64,000 nucleotides of DNA. Origin: Corynespora cassiicola (Eukaryota > Ascomycota > Dothideomycetes > Pleosporales > Corynesporascaceae). The notes below the pieces were generated by a model, which worked only from the letters and a program-made list of their open reading frames with translations, was not told the DNA's origin and did no database searches. Made by a program: the position numbers and the translations under genes. Positions 54,382 through 64,000 of the stretch are shown piece after piece. The stretch spans positions 1,736,001-1,800,000 of the forward strand of contig JAEUWY010000012.1 in NCBI GenBank assembly GCA_022059125.1, in the 5' to 3' direction. The stretch's first letter is position 1; each line of letters starts with the position of its first letter.

Positions 54382-56322
54382 ATGGATGTACAGCTCTACG
54401 TGTACGATCTCTCCAAGGTACGCATTGCGCAACACAGAATCCAGCTCCATACACCTACTAACGTTACCAGGGACTTGCGCGATCCATGTCGCAGCAGTTT
54501 CTAGGGACGCAAATCGACGCTATATACCATACTTCGATCGTAATAGAAGGCATAGAGTACTACTTTGGTCAAGGCATCCAGACGTGCGCCGCTGGAGCAA
54601 CACATCATGGAAAGCCTATGGAAGTCATACAAATGGGACAGACGGCACTGCCCATGGAAATAATCCTCGAGTATCTAGAGTCTCTGAAGACGGTTTACTC
54701 GGCGGAGGTATGGTTGCACCGCTCTGGATTTATCATGCCTGAGCTAACTTGTTGGCCGGCAGTCTTACGATTTGTTCTTGCATAACTGTAACAACTTCAG
54801 CAACGATTTCGCCATGTTTCTTGTCGGCAAAGGCATTCCCGATCATATTACCTCTCTACCTGAAACCTTCCTAAGCACACCCTTCGGCCAAATGTTGCGG
54901 CCTCAGATCGATGCAATGATGCGCCCAGTTGTGCAAGCCCCAACGCCTCAGCAGAGCGCGCCCTCCCGGCCATATACTTCGAATGGGGTTTCTCAAAACG
55001 GGACTACGCCATCGATTCCAACCACACGCCAGGCTACTTCTACATCAGGGGCAGCATTAGCAGAAGCGACGGGTAGAGTCAACAACATAACCACTATTCA
55101 GGATGTCGATCGGCTTCTTGGCTTAGCCAAAGATCGATGCGCAATCATCTTCTTCACCAGCTCGACCTGCGGTCCTTGCAAACTTGTTTACCAGCCTTAC
55201 GACGACCTTGCTGCCGAGGCTGGCGACAAGTGTGTATTTCTAAAAATTGACTTTAGCTACGCCGATCGTTCTATTGGTGTGAGATACCCGCAAGTCCGAG
55301 CGACACCAACGTTTATCACATACCTCCGCGGTCAACAGCGTGATGAGTGGAGCGGGGCCGATCCACGCCAGCTCCGGAACAATGTAGAGATGCTTCTCAA
55401 TGAAGCATTCCCATCCCATCCGCATCTTTCGAAGAGTCTACCATATCTACTACGGCAGAGTCAGAGGCCCATCACATATGCCAAGGTGCCTCCGCTAGAG
55501 AAGGTCGTGGCCAAGATGGAGGATGTGGGCAAGGATCCTGCCGTAACATCCATAGTTTCCTTCATAAACTTGAGGGAGAAAAGCGGGGCCATGGAGGCGC
55601 CGTTGACACAGCTTCCTCAGTTTGCTGTTTTTCTGAAAAAGAGCACCACTATACTACCACCGGAGCTACTATTTACCTCACTGGACTTACTGAGGGTCGC
55701 CCTCACCGATGTCCGCGTGGCTGGTTTCTTTGCCGAGGAGCACTCTGGGGCGACGGGCACACCCGCTACTGTAGCACATCTCCTCGACCACGTAAGTGGG
55801 CTGGGTGACTCTGCACCTTATCCACTCCGTCTTACTACGCTGCACTTGGCATGCAATCTCTTCACATCCCCTCTGTTCATCCCGCATATCCTCTCAACTC
55901 CGTTGTCATCGACTCTGATATCCATCCTCACCACTGCGCTCCTCGATGACAAACATCCTGCTCTCAAGGCCTCGGCTCTTAGCCTCGCTATGAACATTGC
56001 TTCTGCAAACCATAAGATCCGCATGAAGAAGCACACTCAGAATGCATCTGAGACATCAGCATCGGGAACTGAGCTCGAAGAGTCTGAGCAGGTTGAGCTC
56101 CTTGCCTCGATACTCGAAATACTAGGCTCTGATGAGCCTTTCTCCGAAGTGAAGAAGATGGCACTTATCTGCACTGGTTGGTTGGCATATGGGGCCGATA
56201 TGGGCGGGGAGTTGAGAGATTTGTGGAAAGTAATGGATGCTGCAGGGACTGTAGGGAAGATACAAGCAAAGGCCGCCGAGGATCGCTTGCTGGTGAAGGA
56301 AGTCAAGAGTTTATTAGAATAG
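54382..56322 (+). CDS. PPPDE - thioredoxin - PUL domain protein
   Basis: Exons 54382-54417, 54471-54707, 54763-56322, 610 residues. The 36-nt first exon encodes MDVQLYVYDLSK. Residues 1-135 are a PPPDE (DeSI-type) isopeptidase domain with catalytic His32 (IYHTSIVI) and Cys100 (LHNCNNFSNDFAMFLVGKGI), which in relatives removes SUMO or ubiquitin. A Pro/Ser/Thr linker (about 145-190) leads to a thioredoxin domain with FTSSTCGPCK (Cys227, Cys230) and cis-Pro in RATPTF. From about 340 to the end lies a PUL (Lub1/Doa1-like) helical domain (FLKKSTTILPPELLFTSLDL to GKIQAKAAEDRLLVKEVKSLL), which binds Cdc48 in related proteins. This triple layout is known from fungi. Both active sites look complete. 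It is likely cytosolic or nuclear. Confidence 0.9.
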
Positions 56323-56586
56323 AAGATTTCCGACTCGTATGGATTAGATGTATACCCTCTCCACCAATAGATGATCCCTTTTTGGCTCGCTGGGTACGAT
56401 TCCAGTTCTCATGCATGAATTAAAGATGGTATTTTTTGTCAATGACCAAGACGTATTGTGTGGCCTTTTGGCTCGATAGAGCAATCAAGACAGTATGCTA
56501 TCCCCCCCATAAACGCCCCATAAACGCCCCATGATCCCGCACCGCACCGCACCCCCCAAACTCCCAAAGAAAAAATATCCCCAAGA

Positions 56587-57932
56587 TCAAGGAAGCGGCC
56601 ATTTCGGCTCCTCAATTCCACTTCCCCCCTCCCCTCCCCTCGACGACGAAGCCCTCCTTCCCGCCAAATAAATCTCCAACTCCAGCGGCGCATCTCCCAA
56701 CCTCAATCTCGGCACCGGTGGTGTCACAACCTCGCTCCCACCCCTCACCTCCCACGCCTCATCTACATTGCACCCCTGCGAAAACGCACTGATATCCGTG
56801 GTGTCGCTTCCCAGCCTCTGCGCCCGGAGCGGCGGGGTATTTTTCTCGCGCACGACGGCTGTGCGGGGGCGCGGCCACTGCGAGAGCGAGAAGTGGTGGC
56901 TGATGTGGCGGATGCGCTGGGGCGTTTTGGAGGCGACCAGGGAGGCGATGAAGGGGAGATTGGCGAAGATGAGGGTGAGGCTGGTTTCGGCGACGGTCCA
57001 GTAGAGGTAGGATGGGGAAGTTGGGTTGGAGAGGAGGGAGGTGCGGGAAAGGAGGCCCGAGATGAAGATTAGGGTGCCCAGGAGGAGGAGGATGAAGAGG
57101 AGGAAGAGGCGGGGGGTGGGGATGAAGGGGGTTGGGAGGATTACCAAGATGGTGCTGGTGGTGCTGAAGATGAGGGCGGTGACGGTGTAGGAGTGGTAGG
57201 TGGTGCATTGTGCTGGTGCACTTGTTAGTATTTGGAAAGTAACATATAGATCAAGTGCTCCTTTTTGGGTGCTAAGAGAAAAGATTCCGTACAGTTGGCT
57301 GTTGTTGGGTTCCAGTAATCTTTTACTGGATAACACCACAAAAATATTGATGCCTGGAGGGCAAAGTAAGTTAGAATACAGTAAGCCGATATCCAAATCA
57401 GACTGTTCCGTTTCCACCGACATGATATTACGGGGCTGATTAGTGTCAGTGTTTACCGTACAGTCTGGAGTGGATGTAGGAGCTTACAAAATTCGGTAAT
57501 ATAATATTAGGAGACAGGCTTTGACAAGCCAACAAGTTGTAATAACGAGCTCTTCGAGCGCGAGCCTTAGTTTTAGATAGTCGACCTTCTGGTCACGATG
57601 CGATTCCTCTTCTATTATATGCTTGAATATGCAGTTTGCAAAAACAATTGTCGTTGTAAATGGAATCTATCGAAAACTGTTAGCTCCAGCCCTTCTTTTT
57701 GCTGTGGTATAGAGTGCAGGTAGCCGAACCAATATGAAAACCATCAACCAATCATCCAGCTGCAGCCTTGAGATTGAGCCCAATGTGATGAACCGGAATG
57801 TTCTGGGAGCTCTTAGCATGGAATATAGGACAAGCCCTCGATACGAACTTACACGCGAGAAAGAATGAACAAAACGCTGAGTGAGTATAGGGACCATGAT
57901 TGTATGGATAATGAAGAAGCCGAAATGCCCAT
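56587..57932 (-). CDS. Second fungal rhodopsin-domain membrane protein
   Basis: Five exons: 57932-57853, 57811-57730, 57666-57488, 57402-57293, 57212-56587, 358 residues. The joined frame starts MGISASSLSIQSWSLYSLSV directly after an in-frame TGA. Family marks in order: SRVAPRTFRF, ISRLQLDDWLMVF (the 'R.....DD' motif after helix 1), FTTTIVFANCIFKHIIEEES, LALEELVITTCWLVKACLLI and YYRIFLIWISAYC, then CYPVKDYWNPTTANSQCTTY (the CxPxxxxWN...C motif), TALIFSTTSTILVILPTPFI, and YLYWTVAETSLTLIFANLPF. The tail is Pro/Arg/Gly-rich. Intron 1 is only 41 nt and introns 3 and 4 are 80-85 nt, so those borders are less sure, but each join restores the motif order and phase. Ligand and role are unknown. Confidence 0.72.
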
Positions 57933-58914
57933 CGTGGAGATAAAGGGGTGATTGAGTCAGTGACCGCGCAGTGTCCACAGGAGCATAGACAACAGCCTGT
58001 GCTTTTATGGATGGCAAGAGAAGAGCATGCGGCAATAGCGGTATTCAAGATTTGAATGACAGCATCGCCACAGGAAAAACGACACAGAAATGGAGTTTTC
58101 ACACCCAGGCCGTTTCAGAGACCTTCTGCCGCAGGGTTCTTGAATGGGGGTGGGGTCTCATAAAAAGCATGGAAATCGAGCGACCCTCCGACTAGCGGCA
58201 GGGGCATGGGCCTGCATCATGGCTGGACCTGATCTGCAGGCTTTGGTTCGGCAGTGGTCTAGCAAGATCTGTGTACGGACCGGCTGTGGTCGGAGAGACA
58301 GAGTGTTTTATTTTGTTGGACAAGCGGATAGGTCCAGCGTGCGTCTACGGAAAATAGGTTAGAGCGGCTATGGAACTGGGAATGGGATACATCGCCTCCG
58401 ATTGACTAAGACATCACCGTCTCCACCCACATTAGGCGTCGCCATTCTTGGTCAAGGCAGGCGTGGGCGCGTTCCTGACCCTGATCGGCGGGTCGAAGCG
58501 AAGGATATGCAGATCTCGGGGGCCGGCTCGTGTGTGACAGCGTGGGGAAACAGTACACGGGCAGGGCTGGAAAATTGCGACACCGATTTCGGCATCTCAG
58601 GTTCATATTTCATCTGCGAACCATGCTGTTTTGGAGAGCAGAATCGAGTCTCGGGTCGTCACGGTGACATTGTATAGCTGTGAGTGGTGGGTACCGCGGT
58701 CTCGTCTGCCCATGGAAAAAGCAACGCCACCATAGGCCGCGCACCCAACCCGCTGGGAGATCATCAGCCTGTCACGGTAGCATGGGTAAACACGGATGCC
58801 AAGACTGCGATAACATGTCTCCGCATCGCCATCCCGTCACCGGCTCACTTCACTCGAACCCAAGAAAGAGATCCTGGACCGTTCGACCCACATCATCCCA
58901 GCTGCGCCTCGAAG
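57933..58914. other. Divergent intergenic region
   Basis: Between the rhodopsin-domain start (minus) and the GMC start (plus). The plus frame from 58684 is open into the GMC gene but has no ATG before 58915, so I leave it noncoding. Nothing else recognised. Confidence 0.45.
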
Positions 58915-61072
58915 ATGGCTCCCCAAGACCCCCCTCAACTGCGTAGTATTACGCCTTCTGATTTTTCTGTCAAGTCTTTTGACTATCTGATCGTGGGTGG
59001 GGGCACCGCTGGCCTCGTCATAGCTTCGCGTCTCAGCGCTATCCCGACCATCACGGTGGGCGTACTAGAAGCGGGGCCGAAGAATTTCACCGACCCTGTC
59101 ATAACCGTTCCCGGGAGGATGGGTGAGGCTATAGGCGGCGAATACGACTGGCAGTTTAAGACAGTTCCACAGCCTAGGCTGAATGACAGGTCTCTCCCCT
59201 GGGCAAGGGGCAAAGCGCTTGGAGGATCCAGTGCCATCAACTTCATGTGCTGGACGAGGCCTAACCGAGATGACCTTGACGCTTGGGAAGAATTGGGAAA
59301 CGAAGGGTGGGGATGGGATGCAATGCTGTGAGTTCACGTCTCGTGACTTGCATGGCATTTCCAGGATGCCGATACCCTGCGAGGCACATTGCTACATCCA
59401 GCCGCGATCTACAGCACGAGCACCCGAGGCTACCGACCCTGGCCCTTTATTTGGCAAAAGGGGAAATTGCGGTCGAATGCAGAGGGCATCTGATAAGGAA
59501 TAGTCGCAAACACTGACTGATCATCTAGGCCGTACTTCAAGAAAACCGAGACGCTGCACGAGTCGAGTCCCGAGCACCAACTGACACACCAAAGCTACAC
59601 TACGGCCGGACACCACGGGACGGATGGGCCTGTCGCCACTATTTACTCAAAAGAATACGCCACCCCACACAAGCATTGGCATTCCACGCTTAACGCGCTG
59701 GGATTGGAGACAAACAAAAGTCACTTTGGGGGGTCGAATGTCGGTGTCTTCACAACGCTGACATCTGTCGATCCGAAGACGCGGACACGGGTCTCTGCCA
59801 CAACCGCCTATCTCCTTCCGCATGCTGGGCGAGACAACTTGCACGTGCTTACCGATGCCACCGTACAACGTGTTGAGATGGAGAAGAAGAATGGTGAGTG
59901 GGCCGCCGTAGGCGCTCAATATGTCTGTGGCGGCGAAAAGTTTGTTGCAAAAGCAGCAAAAGAAGTCATCATCTGCGCCGGAAGCATCCAATCACCACAA
60001 ATTTTGGAGCTTTCTGGGGTAGGAAATCCGGTGGTGTTAGAGGCTGCAGACGTTCAAGTCAAAGTCGCGAATCCAAATGTGGGGGAAAACCTTCAGGATC
60101 ATCCCAGTACGTATTTCCCAACCTCACCACATGAAGTTAGCAATGACAGCTGCTCGCCGTGGACTGCATAGCCTCGAGTATGGGGCAAGGTGATCACACC
60201 GCTAACAAAGATTCCTAGTGACTACCATGGTCTATGAAGTGGCCTCTGACTTGATTGGCCCTGACGAGGTTCGCGCCAACCCTGATCTCCTCGAAGCAGC
60301 GGAATATTCCTTCTCAAGCTCTCAATCTGGCCCATTTTCTATTCTCCCCTGCTCCCTGAGCTACGCATCCCTTGTACAGGCCGTCCCCCACAGCGTGTTG
60401 GATCCTCTTCTCGCGCGACTCTCTAAGCCTTCAAACCCCCGCGACGCCGTCCTTGCAAAGCAGTTCGCCGACCCAAAAAGAGGGCAAGTAGAGTACATCT
60501 TTGACCTTGGTAACTGGGCGTCTGGATTCACGGGAGAGCCGGGTAAAGTGTATGGCACGACACTGATGATGCTTCAGCTGCCCCTTTCCAAAGGCAGTAT
60601 TCACATATCATCTAAATCGGCGCAGGACAAGCCCATCATCGACCCAAAGTATTTCCAGGGGCCTGGAGGCGGGGAGCTCGATTTCGACTTCATCAAGGAA
60701 GCGCAGAAATTTGGCGACAAGATTGCTCGAACAGCACCACTTTCCAATATCATTCAGAAGCGCGTTTTCCCTCCTGAGCGGGTCTCGGGCCCCAACGCTG
60801 TCAGTGGGGAAGAGGGCGACGAGGATTTTACCGACTGGCTCCATGCACACATCACCACAGATTGGCATCCCATAGGCACATGCGCAATGGGTGGGTCTCT
60901 AGGCAGCGAAGTTGGGGTTGTCGACGCCCGGCTCAAAGTTTATGGCGTCAAGGGGTTGCGAGTTGCTGATGCGAGTATCTTCCCACTGCACATCTGTGCA
61001 CATCCACAGGCACTAATCTACGCGATTGGGGAAAAGGCTGCGGACATGATACTACAAGATGCGACAGTTTGA
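58915..61072 (+). CDS. GMC-family FAD oxidoreductase
   Basis: Exons 58915-59327, 59529-60106, 60219-61072, 614 residues; introns are 201 and 112 nt. The start is MAPQDPPQLRSITPSDFSVK; there is no signal peptide, so the enzyme is probably intracellular. The FAD-binding Rossmann motif is YLIVGGGTAGLVIASRLS (about 25-42), followed by VLEAGP. The GMC signature 1 is WARGKALGGSSAINFMCWTR and signature 2 is EVIICAGSIQSPQILELSGV. The active-site pair is His547 (TDWHPIGTCAMGG) and His592 (HICAHPQALIYAIGEKAADM). The branch includes glucose, aryl-alcohol and choline oxidases or dehydrogenases; substrate cannot be assigned. The first intron is long for this locus, but the join MLPYFKKTE matches the family (the usual text is LLPYFKKSE), so no exon seems missing. 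Confidence 0.88.
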
Positions 61073-63400
61073 CTTTACGCCCCCAGGTAGGTCTATTTTG
61101 GGGTAGGGCGGCAGGCTGGCTGATGACACGGAGGTATATCAATGCATCAACGACTTTTCTCGTTTTCTCCCCTTCCTCCTCCACAATGTTTGCTTTTTCC
61201 ACGCCTTCGAGCCGAGGCATACGCCACAGCCAGAGAGATAAATTTCCCGGCCGCCTCTCGAACCTTAGGCCGCGGCAAGCGGCAAATCGTTCAGCCGCAC
61301 TCGTGCCATTCCATCATCCCGCGACCAAGCTGCTCGTGCGACGCATCCCACGCTCTTAATCAGGTGCCATCTCAGCATCTTCAACCCCAAGCACAAAACC
61401 TCACACGTAACCTTTTGCGACTAACCGCACCACCCGCCGCCCATCCAGCCCTGAACATCTATCGATATCGGCCCTCTGGCTGACGTGCTCCCTCACTACA
61501 CACCCTCACATGGATGCCCAGTCTTTCCATGATCGTCGGCAATGGCAAGGATGCGTGGCGGTAGCACGGGGTCTAGGCCAAACCTCTGTCGTTCCTTTGC
61601 CGCATGCCGTTTGCCAACCACACCACATGTAACGGCTCGGCCTCAATAGCGTCTCTTTGACCACTCCGGTCCACCTGCAGGTTATATGCGCCGGGCCAAT
61701 GGCAGGCGGGTGGATACCTGTTTATCGCTCTTCTGGGCGTTTTGCGATCTTCCCGAAGAACGGCCGTAGGGACTGGTCAGAGAATGGAGGGAAGGAGAAG
61801 GGAGGAAGGTGGTGGGACGGCGCGATCCGGGGAGCCACGCTTCCACAGCGCACTGATCAGGAATTGGATGGGCTTCGGATGGAGGAAGGGTGAAGATGGT
61901 TAGCAATGTGTGACGCCCCAGCTATGAAGAGACTTGATCATCGCGACATTACGTATCACGAACCGCCACGCCTCATTTTCAACGCTTAACGGCTGCCATT
62001 GTGACATGTCTGCGATGTGCTAGCTCTGCTCTGCCTTCAATCAGACCTCAGGTGGTCAATAGTATCGAACTTGCAGACGAAACATGTGAGCCTATTTTCT
62101 TTAACTTGAATATGGAGTTTCGATCACCCTTGGGGTGATTCAGCGGATACATTTTCTCCATCTCAAAAAGCAATGCTTTCAATAACATGGCAATGACCAA
62201 GGGGACGCAGCACGTTCAAAAATGTGAACTTAACCAGAACCTTGGAACATGGTAAAGGGAATGGAAATGATGTTGCTCCTTCAGCACATAGCCACTCCGT
62301 ATCCTCTCAAACCTTCCATCCCTCTTGGGCAGGTGAACGCACGCCCTGGTTTTCTAATGGCAACTCCCATCTCCCCCCAAAAATGGGAAACCACATCCCC
62401 CCCCTGACCTGGTCTCCAGCTTCTAGATCATCTTTGCATATCATGCACTTTCTGCTCAATTCCCCAAAGTGCTTAGGCAGCAAGAGAGTGTACCGAGTTC
62501 CAGTTACTCGGGTTAGAAGAAGCAAATGTGACGCGGTGCCAGGGGAATCCAAACATCGTCTCCCTTTCTTCATACCAAGTGATGTGCGATTCATCTACCA
62601 TGAGGAGATGACGAAGTGATATTGCTGAGTACGACGCCCTATGCCACTAGCATCTACGCCAACAACCTCGTACGAGGGCAGCCACCGTGCACACTTCGTT
62701 CCCATAGCGCTAGCCCTTGCATCGGCGATGTCCACTATCAACCACAGGAGACATCTTAGCACTACAGTTCGGATGTGACGCTCCTCTCCCGACCATCTCG
62801 GAACAAAGCTCTCCGTTGGATATCAATTCGTAGAGATGCTGACCCTTGCAAATGCCAAGACTACGGGGGGGGACTCCCCTCCCAGCCCCCAATAACAAGA
62901 TGATTGTACAATCAAAACACGACATCACCACAAACGACTGACTGTTCAATCAAAAAGCCTTGGGACTAATCATTGTGCATACATCACTAAAACCTCCATC
63001 ACGGTAAGGCCTTCTCATCCATCCATCCATCCATCCATGGTATCAAAAACACTGCCCTCCGATCCCGGGCCACTATCACCGTGCCAGCATAAAAGCGCGC
63101 AGGGCAGGTGTAAGGAAAGAAATGGGGCATAAAAAGCCAGGAGAGGAGAGTTGTGTTTGACGGAAGACATCAGAGGTAGGGAAAGGTAAGAGGGGGGGAA
63201 TCACAAGGCCATGTCTCAACTCCAAAAAAAGAAAAAAAGGAGAGCCAAAGCTTACATGATGAAGCAGATACAAAGGAAAGTGAGATTGTTAGAAAAGGTG
63301 GGGGGTATGCATACGTTTTTCTCGGACGAACATGGACTCGTCAACCCGGTCATTCATCATCCGCCCATTGCGACCCGACATCCAAATGGCAGACCAGACC
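61073..63400. other. Long intergenic region
   Basis: 2.3 kb between the GMC oxidoreductase and the flippase 3' end. ORFs here are short and not recognised. It holds an (ATCC)n microsatellite near 63016. Purine-rich text from 63100 to 63310 precedes the flippase stop codon. No RNA gene recognised. Confidence 0.45.
63016..63038. repeat. (ATCC)n microsatellite
   Basis: Five to six perfect copies of the tetranucleotide in the 3' flank of the flippase gene. Noncoding. Confidence 0.85.
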
Positions 63401-64000
63401 TCACTCCCGCCGAACTTGCCCATACCCTCTACTCAACATCCTCTCGACATCCTCCCTCTCGCTCTCAGCCGCCCTCTCCTCCTCCACGCCCTCCACGCCC
63501 TCTCTCCTCCTCAACAACTCCTTAACCTCCCCCTCCCTCCTCTCCTCTTCCCTCTTCTCCAACTCACTCACCACCTCCCGCACCCTCTCCTCCCTTTCCC
63601 TCTCCCGATTTGTGCCGCGATCCCACCCATTCTGCAACTCCTCAGCCGCCGCCTCCTCGAATCGCCGCTTGACCGCGGGGTCCTTCTCGAGCGCTTGGAA
63701 CACGTCCTCGTCGGTCGTGAAGAAGGCCGCACGCAGGGACATGGTGGCGAACTCGAAGACGAGGACCGAGGCGAGGATGAGCAATAGGCTGGCCCACCAG
63801 GTGAGGGAGCGGCCGAATGTCTCGAAGAAGGTGTCGCGCACGTAGTAGATTGCGTTGGCGGGGTCGTAGGTGGCGGCGAAGATGATGTTCCAGAGGAACC
63901 AGCCGCCAATGGAGAGGACGAGGGCGATAGCGTTGAGGATGGATTTGGTGTGGGTTTCGATGAATCTTGAGCGTGTTGTTAGCGTGCTTCCGAAATGGGA
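63401..64000 (-). CDS. P4-ATPase (phospholipid flippase), C-terminal end
   Basis: The gene enters from beyond base 64000; 199 residues and the stop are visible. The first visible text, RFIETHTKSILNAIALVLSI then GGWFLWNIIFAATY, is the penultimate helix pair of a type IV P-type ATPase of the Dnf3-like group. YYVRDTFFETFGRSLTWWAS and LLLILASVLVFEFATMSLRA give the last helix. A cytosolic tail follows: FFTTDEDVFQALEKDPAVKR, then a long charged coil rich in Glu and Arg, ending YGQVRRE. Such enzymes flip phosphatidylserine or phosphatidylethanolamine to the cytosolic leaflet of Golgi, endosome or plasma membrane. The catalytic DKTGT lies outside the window. The charged coil comes from a pyrimidine-rich plus strand and may vary in length. 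Confidence 0.78.
   Translation of the reverse strand, partial: SHFGSTLTTRSRFIETHTKSILNAIALVLSIGGWFLWNIIFAATYDPANAIYYVRDTFFETFGRSLTWWASLLLILASVLVFEFATMSLRAAFFTTDEDVFQALEKDPAVKRRFEEAAAEELQNGWDRGTNREREREERVREVVSELEKREEERREGEVKELLRRREGVEGVEEERAAESEREDVERMLSRGYGQVRRE

Noticed and set aside
56759..57208. Pro/His/Leu-rich minus-strand ORF
   Set aside because: Shadow frame of the pyrimidine-rich rhodopsin-domain exon; no family match and extreme composition.
58684..58914. 77-codon N-terminal extension of the GMC oxidoreductase
   Set aside because: It begins at GTG without an ATG, and the family fold starts shortly after the ATG at 58915.
63332..63787. Leu/Pro-rich plus-strand ORF
   Set aside because: Antisense of the Glu/Arg-rich tail of the P4-ATPase; composition comes from the opposite strand.

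Overview
This is eukaryotic DNA from a filamentous ascomycete (Pezizomycotina). Most genes are split by introns of about 47-64 nt with GT(A/G)AG donors, CTAAC/CTGAC-like branch points and AG acceptors. The gene families (NUP192, TEL1, PPPDE-thioredoxin-PUL, Fig1, PTH11/rhodopsin-like membrane proteins, CorA-like proteins) are typical of moulds. A Dothideomycete is plausible, but that is inference only. There are no rRNA genes, CRISPR arrays or intact transposons, and I recognised no tRNA. For each spliced gene I worked out exon borders by hand from splice sites, reading phase and protein family fit; they are given in the entries.

Layout. 1-5.5 kb: 3' end of a catalase gene, a decayed GNAT acetyltransferase pseudogene, a seven-helix rhodopsin-domain protein and, divergent from it, an APC-family permease. 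7.5-10.4 kb: a 947-residue ankyrin-repeat protein inside long intergenic stretches. 13.2-18.5 kb: an unknown 279-residue protein, then a divergent pair made of a protease-like/PNGase fusion (minus) and a fungal-specific protein with one C-terminal membrane anchor (plus). 19.8-24.6 kb: a PI-specific phospholipase C facing an UNC93-like membrane protein. 24.5-28.5 kb: AT-rich, gene-poor DNA with a decayed locus holding a diverged tandem duplication. 28.5-33.2 kb: a Fig1-like membrane protein divergent from a 1,076-residue CorA-like protein. 33.5-37.5 kb: a secreted GH43 arabinanase, an F-box-like protein and a short-chain dehydrogenase. 39.1-53.8 kb: housekeeping NUP192 and TEL1, head to head. 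54.4-64 kb: a PPPDE-thioredoxin-PUL protein, a second rhodopsin-domain protein, a GMC oxidoreductase and the C-terminus of a P4-ATPase flippase.

The most unusual item is the 14333-17041 gene. One open frame joins an N-terminal fungal region, a trypsin-fold module whose nucleophile position is Cys (GDCGS) instead of Ser, and a full-length fungal PNG1-type peptide:N-glycanase module whose catalytic Cys is replaced by Ile. It shares a short divergent promoter with a membrane-anchored fungal-specific protein. Other points of note are two GC-AG introns, a CorA-like protein with SMQ in place of GMN and extra helices, a 22-bp perfect palindrome, paired E-boxes with TAGGTA motifs, and signs of C:G to T:A decay in two pseudogene-like loci.
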